DNA of 64,000 bases. Origin: JAAYJS01 sp964346185 (lineage in GTDB: Bacteria; Bacillota; Clostridia; Eubacteriales; Eubacteriaceae). The stretch is taken from assembly GCA_964346185.1 (NCBI GenBank), contig CAYFTR010000005.1:1-64000 (forward strand), written 5' to 3'. The position numbers and the translations under genes are program-made. Below, piece by piece: positions 8,446 through 17,167 of the stretch (positions are counted from its first letter, which is position 1; every line of letters begins with the position of its first letter). Under the pieces are notes generated by a model. That model was not told the DNA's origin, searched no databases, and saw only the letters and a program-made list of their open reading frames with translations.

Positions 8446-9384
8446 TTAAACCTCAGGTAAGTTCCAATTAAAAAATTGGTAGTAGGGTGCTTGTGAACGG
8501 TGTAAAAAGTCGGCTAAATCCTTTTGTGACCAATCGTAAACACCTTTACCGGTTTTTCTACCCAAATTACCTGCCTCTACCCGCTCTTTGACATAGTTGA
8601 GCGTTGTCTTGGCGTCACATAAATCCGGATACAGGTCTTTTGACACGTTATCAATCAAATCCAGTCCCGCATGGTCCTGGTGTTCGAAGATGCCGATGGA
8701 TGTGTAGCGGGGCATAAAACTGTATTGCAAAGTTTTGTCGACATCTTCCGGAGAAGCGATTCCCTGCTCAACAATATAAAGGGCTTCACGAATAAGGGCA
8801 TGTTGCAGTCGATTTGCTATGAAACCCAGTTCATCTTTATTTAATACGACAACCTTTCTTCCCGTGTCTTCCAAGGTGTTTTTTGCCAATGCCACACTTT
8901 CGTCGGAAGTCAATTCACCGCGAACCATTTCCACAAAGGGTACCAAGTGCGGCGGATTAAAGGGGTGGGCGACCATTAACCTGGATTTATCCTGTACGCC
9001 TTCAATTAAACGTGCCAAAGGTAAGGCCGATGTTGTCGATACAATTGCCTTGCAATTTTTGCAATTCGCTTCGATTTGTTTGTAAACATCAAACTTAATT
9101 TCTATTACTTCGGGAACCGACTCGAAAACCATATCGACTTCCGCCAAGTCGGTATAATCCGTTGTTATATTTAACAGCTCCTTACATTTTTTTGCCTGTT
9201 CGACACTCACCAGATCTTGTTTAATCAGATCGTTGTAAAAGTCGTCGTATTTTTCAACGCCTGTGGTGGTATCCCTATCCAAGATTGTTACCTTGTATTG
9301 ATTACCCGTAAATAATACGGCTAAGCTCATGCCGATCATCCCTTTACCGATGATACCGATATGTTTTGCTTTTTTTGTATTCAT
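8446..9384 (-). CDS. 3-hydroxyacyl-CoA dehydrogenase family oxidoreductase
   Basis: This 312-residue NAD-dependent enzyme belongs to the family of 3-hydroxybutyryl-CoA dehydrogenase, L-carnitine dehydrogenase and L-gulonate 3-dehydrogenase. The N-terminal Rossmann motif is GIIGKGMIG with an Asp at the end of strand two (LDRD), favouring NAD. Then come ESVPE, STTSALPLA and HPFNPPHLVPFVE holding the catalytic His, followed by GFIANRLQHALIREAL at the start of the C-terminal helical domain. HPFNPPH is more typical of the carnitine or gulonate branch, so a free hydroxyacid substrate is possible. It lies 20 bases after the malic enzyme gene and is surely cotranscribed with it. Confidence 0.8.
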   Translation of the reverse strand: MNTKKAKHIGIIGKGMIGMSLAVLFTGNQYKVTILDRDTTTGVEKYDDFYNDLIKQDLVSVEQAKKCKELLNITTDYTDLAEVDMVFESVPEVIEIKFDVYKQIEANCKNCKAIVSTTSALPLARLIEGVQDKSRLMVAHPFNPPHLVPFVEMVRGELTSDESVALAKNTLEDTGRKVVVLNKDELGFIANRLQHALIREALYIVEQGIASPEDVDKTLQYSFMPRYTSIGIFEHQDHAGLDLIDNVSKDLYPDLCDAKTTLNYVKERVEAGNLGRKTGKGVYDWSQKDLADFLHRSQAPYYQFFNWNLPEV

Positions 9385-9404
9385 TTTATCCTCTTTTACT
9401 GTTC

Positions 9405-10580
9405 TTAGCGAACAACACCCAATTCTATTGCTTTTTTAGCAACACCTTCGGCAACCGCATCCGCCACACGCTCGTCGAAAGGTGAGGGGATCACATACTC
9501 TTCGTTGAGTTCTTCTTCGGTAATCAGATTTGCCAAGGCTTGTGCCGCCGCCAATTTCATTTCTTCCGTAATTTTTGTTGCATTCACGGAAAGTGCACCT
9601 TTAAAAAGTCCCGGGAATGCTAAAACATTGTTAACCTGATTGGGATAGTCGGAGCGCCCTGTTCCCACAACGCGGGCACCGGCTTCTCTGGCATCATCGT
9701 AGGGGATTTCCGGATCCGGGTTGGCCATGGCAAAAACAATAGGGTCGCGTTTCATGCTTTGGATCATCGCTTTGTTCACTTTGTCTTTAACGCTGACGCC
9801 GATAAAAATATCCGCTTTTTTCATAGCGTCTTCAAAGCTGATGTCTTCGGCGTCGTTGTTGGTTATCTCGGACAACTCTCTGTAAAGCGGGTTGGAATAA
9901 CTGTCTTTTTCTTTGCGATTTAATACACCCTTTCTGTTAAACCCGTATATATTGGCAATGCCTAAGTCCAGCATCATACGAATAATGGAAGAACCTGCCG
10001 ATCCGACACCGGATACCACCGCCGTGCATTCCTCCGGTTTTTTACGAACCAGCTTAAGCGCGTTGATGAGGCCGGCAATGGTAACGATGGCGGTTCCGTG
10101 TTGATCGTCGTGAAACACGGGTATGTTCAACTCTTCAATTAATGTACGCTCAATTTCGATACAAGCCGGTGCGGAGATATCCTCCAAGTTAATACCGCCG
10201 AAAGTCGGCGAGAGTTTTTTTACAATATCTATGATTTCTTGAGGATCTTTGGTGTCAACAACCAACGGCACGGCATTAACACCGCCAAAGCGTTTAAACA
10301 GGCAACATTTTCCTTCCATAACTGGAAGTGCCGCCTCCGCTCCGATATCTCCGAGTCCCAGTACTGCCGTTCCGTTGGATACAACGGCAATGGTGTTGCC
10401 TTTCCATGTGTATTTATATATATCGTCCACATTTTTATGTATTTCTCTACAGGGTTGTGCAACACCCGGCGAATACAGCAAGGACAGATCTTCCTTTGTT
10501 TCCAGTTCGCCTTTTAATTCCGTCGAAATTTTACCTTGCATTTTTTCATGCAATGCCAATGCCTTTTGATAAATGTCCAT
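9405..10580 (-). CDS. NAD(P)-dependent malic enzyme
   Basis: This 391-residue enzyme oxidatively decarboxylates malate to pyruvate. Motifs of the short bacterial malic enzymes are clear: LYSPGVAQPC, GNTIAVVSNGTAVLGLGDIG, FGGINLEDISAP and HDDQHGTAIV for metal and malate binding. The NAD(P) site follows as SGVGSAGSSI, then FAMANPDPE and NNVLAFPGLFKGAL. The start at 10580 follows AAGGAGG; in-frame codons further upstream lack a ribosome binding site. It lies between the transporter-like gene and the dehydrogenase 8446-9384. It could supply pyruvate and reducing power during growth on dicarboxylic or hydroxy acids. Cofactor choice is not certain. Confidence 0.93.
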   Translation of the reverse strand: MDIYQKALALHEKMQGKISTELKGELETKEDLSLLYSPGVAQPCREIHKNVDDIYKYTWKGNTIAVVSNGTAVLGLGDIGAEAALPVMEGKCCLFKRFGGVNAVPLVVDTKDPQEIIDIVKKLSPTFGGINLEDISAPACIEIERTLIEELNIPVFHDDQHGTAIVTIAGLINALKLVRKKPEECTAVVSGVGSAGSSIIRMMLDLGIANIYGFNRKGVLNRKEKDSYSNPLYRELSEITNNDAEDISFEDAMKKADIFIGVSVKDKVNKAMIQSMKRDPIVFAMANPDPEIPYDDAREAGARVVGTGRSDYPNQVNNVLAFPGLFKGALSVNATKITEEMKLAAAQALANLITEEELNEEYVIPSPFDERVADAVAEGVAKKAIELGVVR

Positions 10581-10661
10581 AGATCCTCCTTGAATCTTTT
10601 GTTTTGATACCAATTTATCTGAAAACTGTTTTTTAAAGTTTCCGAGATGCAATCAACGCTT

Positions 10662-11410
10662 CTATACAAACAATTTAATGGAAGCGACAATTGTCAGTAC
10701 AACCATTAACCTTCTAAAAAACGTTTCGTTCATATGTTTGACTACCCGTGCCCCGATCGCACCGCCGACAACAATAACCGGTGTCATCATCGCCGCTATA
10801 AGCAATGTACCCGAATCGATATTATTCCACACAATCATTTGAAGGGGAACTTTAGCAACATTAACGATAAAAAAGAACCATGCGGTGATACCCAGATATT
10901 TTTTCTTGTCAACACGATTGGCCAGTAAGTAGACACTGAAAATAGACCCTGCCGCGTTGCCGATCATCGATGTAAATCCGCAAAGAATTCCGGTTAGCCC
11001 GTAAAACCAGCGACCTTTAGGCAAATAAATGTCGTTACCTTTAACTTCAAAATAAATGAGTACCCCAAGCCCGATAAGCACGGATATTGCAATCATCATT
11101 TTAAATTGACGGTCGTCAATAACGTTACCTAACAGCAAACCCAAAATAAGACCGATAAATGCCCAAGGCAACACAACTAGAATATCTTTTTTTTCGGCGG
11201 CTTCTCTATAATACACTAAGCCCATCGTATCACCGACAATCAGCATCGGCAATAAAATTCCCGTCGAAGCCTTTCCTCCAAAATACCAGCTATAATCGGA
11301 ATGACTAAGGTGATTAAACCCGTTAAACCGGTTTTTGAAATCCCGATAATCAACGCCACCACACCGACGGCTATCCATTGAAAAATATCCAACTCCGGTA
11401 ATAAATGCAC
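10662..11410 (-). pseudogene. TauE/SafE family permease, frameshifted
   Basis: This gene encodes a small multi-spanning permease of the TauE/SafE (DUF81) family, which moves sulfite, sulfonates or organic anions. Reading from GTG 11410 gives the family N-terminus, including GISKTGLTGLITLVIP. The frame is lost at a T4 run (11280-11283 on the plus strand). One added base would continue it as IFGGKASTGILLPML, and the rest (residues about 50-250) is intact, with FTSMIGNAAGSIF near the second repeat. The total span is two bases beyond a multiple of three, consistent with one missing base. It may be a real pseudogene or a base-calling error. It sits between larA-like and malic enzyme genes. Confidence 0.75.
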
Positions 11411-11426
11411 GCTATCACCCTTTCTA

Positions 11427-12677
11427 TTAACCTCTATAATCCGCTATAATTGACCCTCCATGCGCAATGACCGACACCTCCGCTTTTGTACCTGCTTTTG
11501 ACAAAGCGGCATCATAAGGCTGCTGAACCGTTTTAAAAGGTTGCATAAACGCCTGCTCAACCATGGCGTCATCTAAATCCGATACTAAATATATATCGTT
11601 TTTTTCTTTGACCATCGCAATGGCCGCCGCCTTGTGACCCCCTAATTGAAAGTTGCTTTTTACCCGTTCAATTAAATCTTTCGGCTCTTTCGCTTCCTGA
11701 AGCCACGCCTCAAAGACACCCTCTCCATAGCCCTCCGCGCAGGAGGCGATTAAAATAATTGTACCACCCGGCTTTACGGCGTACTTTGCGTTATCCAACG
11801 CCTTTTGCGCCTGATAAATATTAATATCTTTCGGGAAGCCCCCGGCAGAGACCACAACAATGTTCGCTTTCTTTTCGATCGGAATTTTATAAAGACTGTC
11901 TAAGAAACGACACCCTTCACGGTGAGCTTTGACATGATGACCGGCCACCGCTTTAACGATATTTTTGTTTTCATCGAGAACAACGTTGACAATATAATCT
12001 ATCGATATATAGTCTGCGACTTCTTCAATATCCATACGTACGGGGTTCGTATCCAAATTTCCGGCACAGGCATTGGCATCAACCATTTTACTGTGATTTG
12101 CCTGAATGGCCGCACGGGTGGAAACGCCCGGCATAACGGCCTTGGCACCGCCGCTGTACCCGGCAAAATAATGATACTCTATATTTCCCAGGCAAATTCT
12201 TTTATCGGCTTTCGCGACCGGTGTAAAGATATCCACCGGGGTTCCCCTACTCGTTTCGCCCAAATGACAATAATCACCCATCTCACTATCTATACAAGTA
12301 TACGCTTTATAAATCTCTTCGCCAACTAAAGAAATCATTTCGTCTTTTGTGTGTTTTCTATGACTTCCCAGCGCGAAGACAATGGTAATATTTTCCTTTT
12401 TTACGTTTGCCTCTTCCAGCTCTCGTAAGACATAGGGCAATACTTTTTTGCTCGGCATGGGTCTGGTAATATCGCTGGTGATAATGGCGACGGTGTCCTT
12501 TTCCGTGAAAACTTCTTTCATTCGGGGCAATCCGATCGGATTTTTCATCGCCTTTTCGAGTTCTTTGTTTTCATCAACGGTTTTCTGTAATTCGTTAGCG
12601 TGTAAAATATCTAACAAATTTTCATCTTTTATCGATACGGACACATTTTTTTTGCCGTATCCCAATTTAATTTCCAT
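11427..12677 (-). CDS. LarA-like nickel-pincer 2-hydroxyacid racemase/epimerase
   Basis: This 416-residue protein belongs to the lactate racemase (LarA) family, enzymes that use a nickel-pincer nucleotide to racemise or epimerise 2-hydroxyacids. Residues equivalent to the known active site are present: His106 in GSHRKHT, and His169 with Lys179 in YHYFAGYSGGAKAV, the ten-residue spacing matching the lactobacillal enzyme. The Pro-Gly that follows (VMPGVSTRAA) is also typical. Genes for cofactor synthesis (larB, larC, larE) are not in this window. The start at 12677 follows AGGAG. It is downstream of pgk with a hairpin between. The substrate may be lactate, malate or another hydroxyacid. Confidence 0.8.
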   Translation of the reverse strand: MEIKLGYGKKNVSVSIKDENLLDILHANELQKTVDENKELEKAMKNPIGLPRMKEVFTEKDTVAIITSDITRPMPSKKVLPYVLRELEEANVKKENITIVFALGSHRKHTKDEMISLVGEEIYKAYTCIDSEMGDYCHLGETSRGTPVDIFTPVAKADKRICLGNIEYHYFAGYSGGAKAVMPGVSTRAAIQANHSKMVDANACAGNLDTNPVRMDIEEVADYISIDYIVNVVLDENKNIVKAVAGHHVKAHREGCRFLDSLYKIPIEKKANIVVVSAGGFPKDINIYQAQKALDNAKYAVKPGGTIILIASCAEGYGEGVFEAWLQEAKEPKDLIERVKSNFQLGGHKAAAIAMVKEKNDIYLVSDLDDAMVEQAFMQPFKTVQQPYDAALSKAGTKAEVSVIAHGGSIIADYRG

Positions 12678-12710
12678 CTTCGCTCCTATTCTCACCGTTG
12701 TATTGTGAAA

Positions 12711-12734
12711 AAGGAATGTAAGAATACATTCCTT
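12711..12734 (-). terminator. Hairpin terminator between pgk and larA-like gene
   Basis: AAGGAATGTA and TACATTCCTT form a perfect 10-bp stem with a 4-base loop, followed on the minus strand by TTTC. It may reduce readthrough into the downstream genes. Confidence 0.65.
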
Positions 12735-12757
12735 TCTCTTTGTGCGCGTTAGTTGTT

Positions 12758-14023
12758 TTAATTATTTAAGGCTTTCAGATAATTTTTTTTCATCGCCGAG
12801 AGAAGCGGCATTGAAACACCGGATAAAAAACGTACCATGGCGCCTCCGGCCGTACAAACGTAGTTGATGTCTGCCAGATCGATAAATTTGGAAGCGGCCG
12901 TTACCGTATCGCCCCCACCGATGACGCTATAACCGTCGGAAACGGCAACCGCTTCCCACAATTTTTTTGTACCGTATTCAAATAAGGGATTTTCATAGAC
13001 ACCTGCCGGTCCGTTGTAGAAAATTGTTCCGGCGTTTGCCAAAACTCCTTCGTACCTTTGTACCGTTTTTGTACCGATATCCAGAAAGTTCGCTTCGACC
13101 GGCAAGTCTTTTACTTCGATCTCAGCTCTTTTTCCGTTTTCTTCGTACGCAATGTCTTCTGGGGTGATAATTTTGCCCGAATAGGTGTCTAAGTATTCTT
13201 TTGCCTGAGCGATAAATTGCTCCAAATTGTGCTCTCGGATAAAGGTCATGTTTTTTTGTCCCAAATCGTAGCCTTGAGCCATAAGCATGATGTTTCCGGT
13301 AACACCACACACTAAAATTTGATCGGCTGATCCGTTTTTGAGCACTTGTTCCATCATTCCGAAGGCATCGGATATTTTTAAGCCGCCGAGAACAAAAACG
13401 CTCGGTTGTTTCGGTTGTTCCATAATTTTTGTTAACTCTTTGACTTCATCTTCCAACAGGATACCTGCCGCTGTCGATTTGATTTCCTGAAACGCAACCA
13501 TGGAAGGGGCTTTTCTATGTGCCGCGGCAAAGGCATCGTTGACATAAATATCAACGTGGTCTTTTAAGGAACGCACCAGATAGGTGTCCAACATTTCTTC
13601 CGGTTTTAAGGCAACAACTGTTTCAAAGGTCGATATTTCCTCGCTGAGGTAGCGCAAGTTTCCTAAAAGGATCGCTTTACCTTCCTTTAGGTTTTTTACC
13701 TTTTCAATTGCCGCCGGTCCGCAAACATCGTCGATATAGTCGACCTTATCACCGATTAAGTCGGATAAGATTTGCGCATGTTCTTCCATCGCTATCAGAT
13801 TGTGATAATCTAAGGTGTCGCCCTGGTGGGCAATAATGGCCACTTTCGCGCCACGTTCCAGTAAGTAATTTAATGTCGGCAAACTTTTTTGAAGACGATT
13901 GGTGTTAACAATTTTTTTGGTTTGACGATCAATCGGAGAGTTGATGTCAAGTCGCAACAGGACTGTTTTCCCTCGATAGTCATAATGACTTATGGGGAAC
14001 ATTTTTAAGCTTATTTCAGCCAT
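12758..14023 (-). CDS. pgk: Archaeal-type phosphoglycerate kinase
   Basis: This 421-residue protein matches the archaeal form of phosphoglycerate kinase better than the bacterial one. Signatures are VLLRLDINSPID near residue 25, an HQG in AIIAHQGDT, LLGNLRY, and VNDAFAAAHRKAPSMV. FVLGGLKISDAF and the C-terminal nucleotide loop VIGGGDTVTAA follow. It converts 1,3-bisphosphoglycerate and ADP to 3-phosphoglycerate and ATP. The start overlaps the last 13 bases of the upstream chimera, whose C-terminal part is an archaeal-type GAPDH, so the original operon carried a matched archaeal-like GAPDH-PGK pair. Why it sits among acetoin and hydroxyacid genes is unclear; a related acyl-phosphate substrate cannot be excluded. 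Confidence 0.85.
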   Translation of the reverse strand: MAEISLKMFPISHYDYRGKTVLLRLDINSPIDRQTKKIVNTNRLQKSLPTLNYLLERGAKVAIIAHQGDTLDYHNLIAMEEHAQILSDLIGDKVDYIDDVCGPAAIEKVKNLKEGKAILLGNLRYLSEEISTFETVVALKPEEMLDTYLVRSLKDHVDIYVNDAFAAAHRKAPSMVAFQEIKSTAAGILLEDEVKELTKIMEQPKQPSVFVLGGLKISDAFGMMEQVLKNGSADQILVCGVTGNIMLMAQGYDLGQKNMTFIREHNLEQFIAQAKEYLDTYSGKIITPEDIAYEENGKRAEIEVKDLPVEANFLDIGTKTVQRYEGVLANAGTIFYNGPAGVYENPLFEYGTKKLWEAVAVSDGYSVIGGGDTVTAASKFIDLADINYVCTAGGAMVRFLSGVSMPLLSAMKKNYLKALNN

Positions 14024-17001
14024 TTACCGATCTCCAAGTATTCGTTGGTTGCCGCGGTTCCTTCTTCCATTGTTTTTTGCATACCCGCGCATGCTCGAAC
14101 CGCATCGATGGTTTCCGGAATTGTAACCGCTTCTTGAGGAATGTTGATGGCAAACATAATGTCGTCACCGGAGTTGACGATCGATTCTTCAAACACGGCA
14201 ATTTCATACATATCGCCACGGGTATTACCCAGGTCCCTGGCGTATTTAAACATGGCGGCGTTGCCCACAAAGCCGTCTTCAATTCTAACAACACGAATTC
14301 TTGGGTGTTTTTTGAATGCCGCCACCACATCTTCCTTTGTCATTTTAGTTTTAGGCGTTGCGACACAGGTAATCATATGACCGTGTGTCACCGGTGTGTG
14401 AATTAAAATACCGGTTGCGTCGATGTGGGGAAGAATGTTCATTAAATCCACCGCCTGATGATTCGGTGCTTTATCGATTTTTAATGCGTTGGTTAAACCT
14501 CTGTGGTAGTCGCCGGGATCCGCAAAACGACGAACAATGGTAATGGCTACCTTTTCGATACCCGCGGCTTTATCCAGACAATCTACCGCTCTGATAAGAC
14601 CGGTCGTATTACAGGATGTCAGTTTTAAAAATTGTTGGCCGATACCTTTTTCGTAGTTAACGCAACCGTGAAAAAAGACGTCGGCAATGCTGTTGTCTTC
14701 CCCGCCTTGGAAAACAGCTTTTTTGTTGTATTTTTCATATAACTTTTTGTTTTGAGCGCCGATACCCGCACCGGTTGCATCGAGAATAACGTCTGATTTT
14801 TGAATCAACTCTTCCGTTGTTCCACTAACCGGAATGCCGGCTTCGTCAAACAGACTTTTGTTTTCAGGAATACCGATATACAAATCGTAAGGCATTCCTT
14901 TTTCAAACAACGCACGAACAGCTAATGTAGTGAATCCGATGGCCATGTGAACACCGCCCTCAATTTGACCTTCAACTAATTTCGGGTTGATGGGGTTACC
15001 CGTATCCGCGGCGCTGGCGAATTTTTCGACTTTTATCTGACCGGTTTCGGTGTTAACGGCAACTTCTACCGCGCATGCCGAGTATTGGTACCAGTTCCAT
15101 TGTCTTGCGCAACGACCGTCGTCGCCCCATTGCAATACAGGCGCCGGACAATAAACGCCGTAGCCTTCTACCGGTGTTCCTTTCATTAGGCCGAAGTTAC
15201 CCTGTTCAAAGAAGTTGATCGGTTTAAATAAGGACGGAATGTCCACAACGGGAATTTGGTAACCCGCCACCAGTGCGTTGGTGCCTTCGATTTCAATATT
15301 AATCGGATGATCGCCGATTTCCCTTCCGACGGCATCTTTTAATTTTTGGATACAATCCAAAGATGCAATTCTGACGGCATTACCGGTGGTGTAAGCGGTT
15401 CTACTGGACGCGCCGTAGTTGTCGTAGGGGGTAGCGTCGGTATCCGCTCGAACAACTTCGATATTTTCGATCGGCATTTTAATAATTTCGGCACAAATTT
15501 GCTTCATAGCGGTGGCAGCACCCATGCCGTTTTCGTCATTGGACAGTAATAAGGTAACGGTACCGTCGGAATTCCAGTGAACTTTCGCTTCCGCGCGTCC
15601 CAAGGGGGTATTTTGTTTACCGGCGGAGGCAATACCTTTGCCGCGAACCCATACGGAGCCTTCTTCCTGTGCCGGCGCTTCGGCTGTTTTTATTTTTTCG
15701 TCAACAGCATTTAAGCACGCGGAAAGACCGGTACTTGTAATAACTTCACCGACGCAGTTGACGTCATCCCGGTTAAGAAGATTTTTCTGTCTGATTTCCA
15801 ATTGGTCCATTCCGATGATGTCGGCAATTTCACTGATACAGTTTTCAATCGCAAACTCGGATTCCGGAACACCGAGCCCACGGTATTCCGCAGCCGGAAC
15901 GGTATTGGTGGTGCAGGCTAAGGATTTAATTCTGGCTTCACCGAAATCGTAGCACATGTTCGCGCCGGAGGCACACATTCTGCCGGTAAAGTAGCTGTTG
16001 TTGATTCCCGCGCCAATTTCTTCGGCAATATACCAATCCAACGCAACGATGGTGCCATCTTTTTTAGCGCCCATCTTAATTTTTGAAATACCCGGCCAGT
16101 TGGACGGCGCGGTCGTAAATTGTTGTCGACGTGTTAATCGGAAGGTGACGGTTCTCTTAATTTTTTGTGCCATCATAATACATAACACTTCAACGTGAGG
16201 GCTCAAACGGCTACCGAAGCTACCGCCGCTATGGGGTGATAATACACGCAATTTGTTTTCTTTAACACCCAACATGGCACTGAGGCTCATTTTTACAACA
16301 CCGTGTACACCCATACCGTTGGAACGCAACACAATTTTGCCGTTGGGTTCATAAATACAGGTACAAATCGGGGTTTCTACGGGGCTGGCGGTTTTTTTAC
16401 CGGTGCTGATTTCTCTTTCTACGATAATATCGGCTGCTGCCATTGCCTCGTCGACATTGCCGGTATCCAAATTATAAGCACCGACAACATTAGGCGACTG
16501 TTTGTCTTTGATTTCGTCCATCGGTCTATCACCGACACCGCCGTATTTGCCGAATTTTGGGTCTACAACCGAAACCGGTTCTGTTTCCATCGCTTCGTCA
16601 TGATACAGCACATGGGGCAATTGTTCGTATTCGACATCAATTAGGTCGATGGCATTCCACACTTGTTCTTCGGTTTCCGCTGCAACCAAAGCAACAATTT
16701 GCCCTGCCCATATAACTTCATCTTCCTGTGCAAGAATAGCGGTTTTCGGGAAATTTTCCCAGGCGTAATCGTCCTTGCCGGTAATAATCCCCACAACACC
16801 GGGTGCAGCCAGTGCTTTACTTAAATCCAGTTTTTTGATTTTTGCATGGGCATAAGGGCTTGTCAACGCACGCATTTGAACCGCTTTACCTTTCAAACGC
16901 GTGGCGACATCGGTAGAATATTCCGCCTTACCTGTTACTTTTTCGTAAGCATCAATTCTTTTTTCCGCCCGGCCAACATATTTACCAATAAATCTAGCCA
17001 T
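14011..17001 (-). CDS. Chimera: molybdenum hydroxylase large subunit fused to type II GAPDH
   Basis: This single 996-residue frame joins two unrelated enzymes. Residues 1 to about 689 are the molybdopterin-binding subunit of a xanthine dehydrogenase/aldehyde oxidase-family hydroxylase: YEKVTGKAEYSTDV at the start, SGGSFGSRLSPH, EYRGLGVPESEFAIE, and ending in EGQIEGGVHMAIG. Residues about 690-996 are an archaeal-type glyceraldehyde-3-phosphate dehydrogenase: YDLYIGIPENKSLF, DATGAGIG, FQGGED, SCNTTGL with the catalytic Cys797, VRRFADPG and HTPVTHGH. Compared with family lengths, the first part lacks its last 80-100 residues, including the GxGE catalytic glutamate region. The second lacks its first ~36 residues, including the NAD-binding GxGxxG. 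The junction is near 14934. No hydroxylase FAD or [2Fe-2S] subunit is present. Both activities are probably lost. Confidence 0.85.
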   Translation of the reverse strand: MARFIGKYVGRAEKRIDAYEKVTGKAEYSTDVATRLKGKAVQMRALTSPYAHAKIKKLDLSKALAAPGVVGIITGKDDYAWENFPKTAILAQEDEVIWAGQIVALVAAETEEQVWNAIDLIDVEYEQLPHVLYHDEAMETEPVSVVDPKFGKYGGVGDRPMDEIKDKQSPNVVGAYNLDTGNVDEAMAAADIIVEREISTGKKTASPVETPICTCIYEPNGKIVLRSNGMGVHGVVKMSLSAMLGVKENKLRVLSPHSGGSFGSRLSPHVEVLCIMMAQKIKRTVTFRLTRRQQFTTAPSNWPGISKIKMGAKKDGTIVALDWYIAEEIGAGINNSYFTGRMCASGANMCYDFGEARIKSLACTTNTVPAAEYRGLGVPESEFAIENCISEIADIIGMDQLEIRQKNLLNRDDVNCVGEVITSTGLSACLNAVDEKIKTAEAPAQEEGSVWVRGKGIASAGKQNTPLGRAEAKVHWNSDGTVTLLLSNDENGMGAATAMKQICAEIIKMPIENIEVVRADTDATPYDNYGASSRTAYTTGNAVRIASLDCIQKLKDAVGREIGDHPINIEIEGTNALVAGYQIPVVDIPSLFKPINFFEQGNFGLMKGTPVEGYGVYCPAPVLQWGDDGRCARQWNWYQYSACAVEVAVNTETGQIKVEKFASAADTGNPINPKLVEGQIEGGVHMAIGFTTLAVRALFEKGMPYDLYIGIPENKSLFDEAGIPVSGTTEELIQKSDVILDATGAGIGAQNKKLYEKYNKKAVFQGGEDNSIADVFFHGCVNYEKGIGQQFLKLTSCNTTGLIRAVDCLDKAAGIEKVAITIVRRFADPGDYHRGLTNALKIDKAPNHQAVDLMNILPHIDATGILIHTPVTHGHMITCVATPKTKMTKEDVVAAFKKHPRIRVVRIEDGFVGNAAMFKYARDLGNTRGDMYEIAVFEESIVNSGDDIMFAINIPQEAVTIPETIDAVRACAGMQKTMEEGTAATNEYLEIGKWLK

Positions 17002-17084
17002 AAACTTCCTCCTTATCGTTTACCTTTTACAACTTGTAAAACATAACCAAATCATAATCGTTTAGTCCCTCTTTTTTGTCCATT

Positions 17085-17138
17085 GAAATCGATTATGTTT
17101 AATATCTAAATTATAATCGATTATCTATTTTATTGCAA
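17085..17138 (-). promoter_or_regulatory. Promoter and operators of the chimera-pgk operon
   Basis: On the minus strand TTGCAA (17133-17138), a 17-base spacer and TATAAT (17110-17115) form a good promoter. The perfect 12-base palindrome ATAATCGATTAT (17113-17124) overlaps the spacer and the -10. A second copy matching 10 of 12 bases lies at 17085-17096, downstream of the start point. The same palindrome occurs upstream of the acetoin operon, so one repressor probably controls both. Confidence 0.65.
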
Positions 17139-17167
17139 CAGATAATTTAATTCCTGCAGCAATCCGT

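Noticed and set aside
10662..11378. An intact permease starting at ATG 11378.
   Set aside because: Its first ~30 residues (rich in Arg, Asn, Asp) do not resemble the family; the true N-terminus reads in another frame from GTG 11410.
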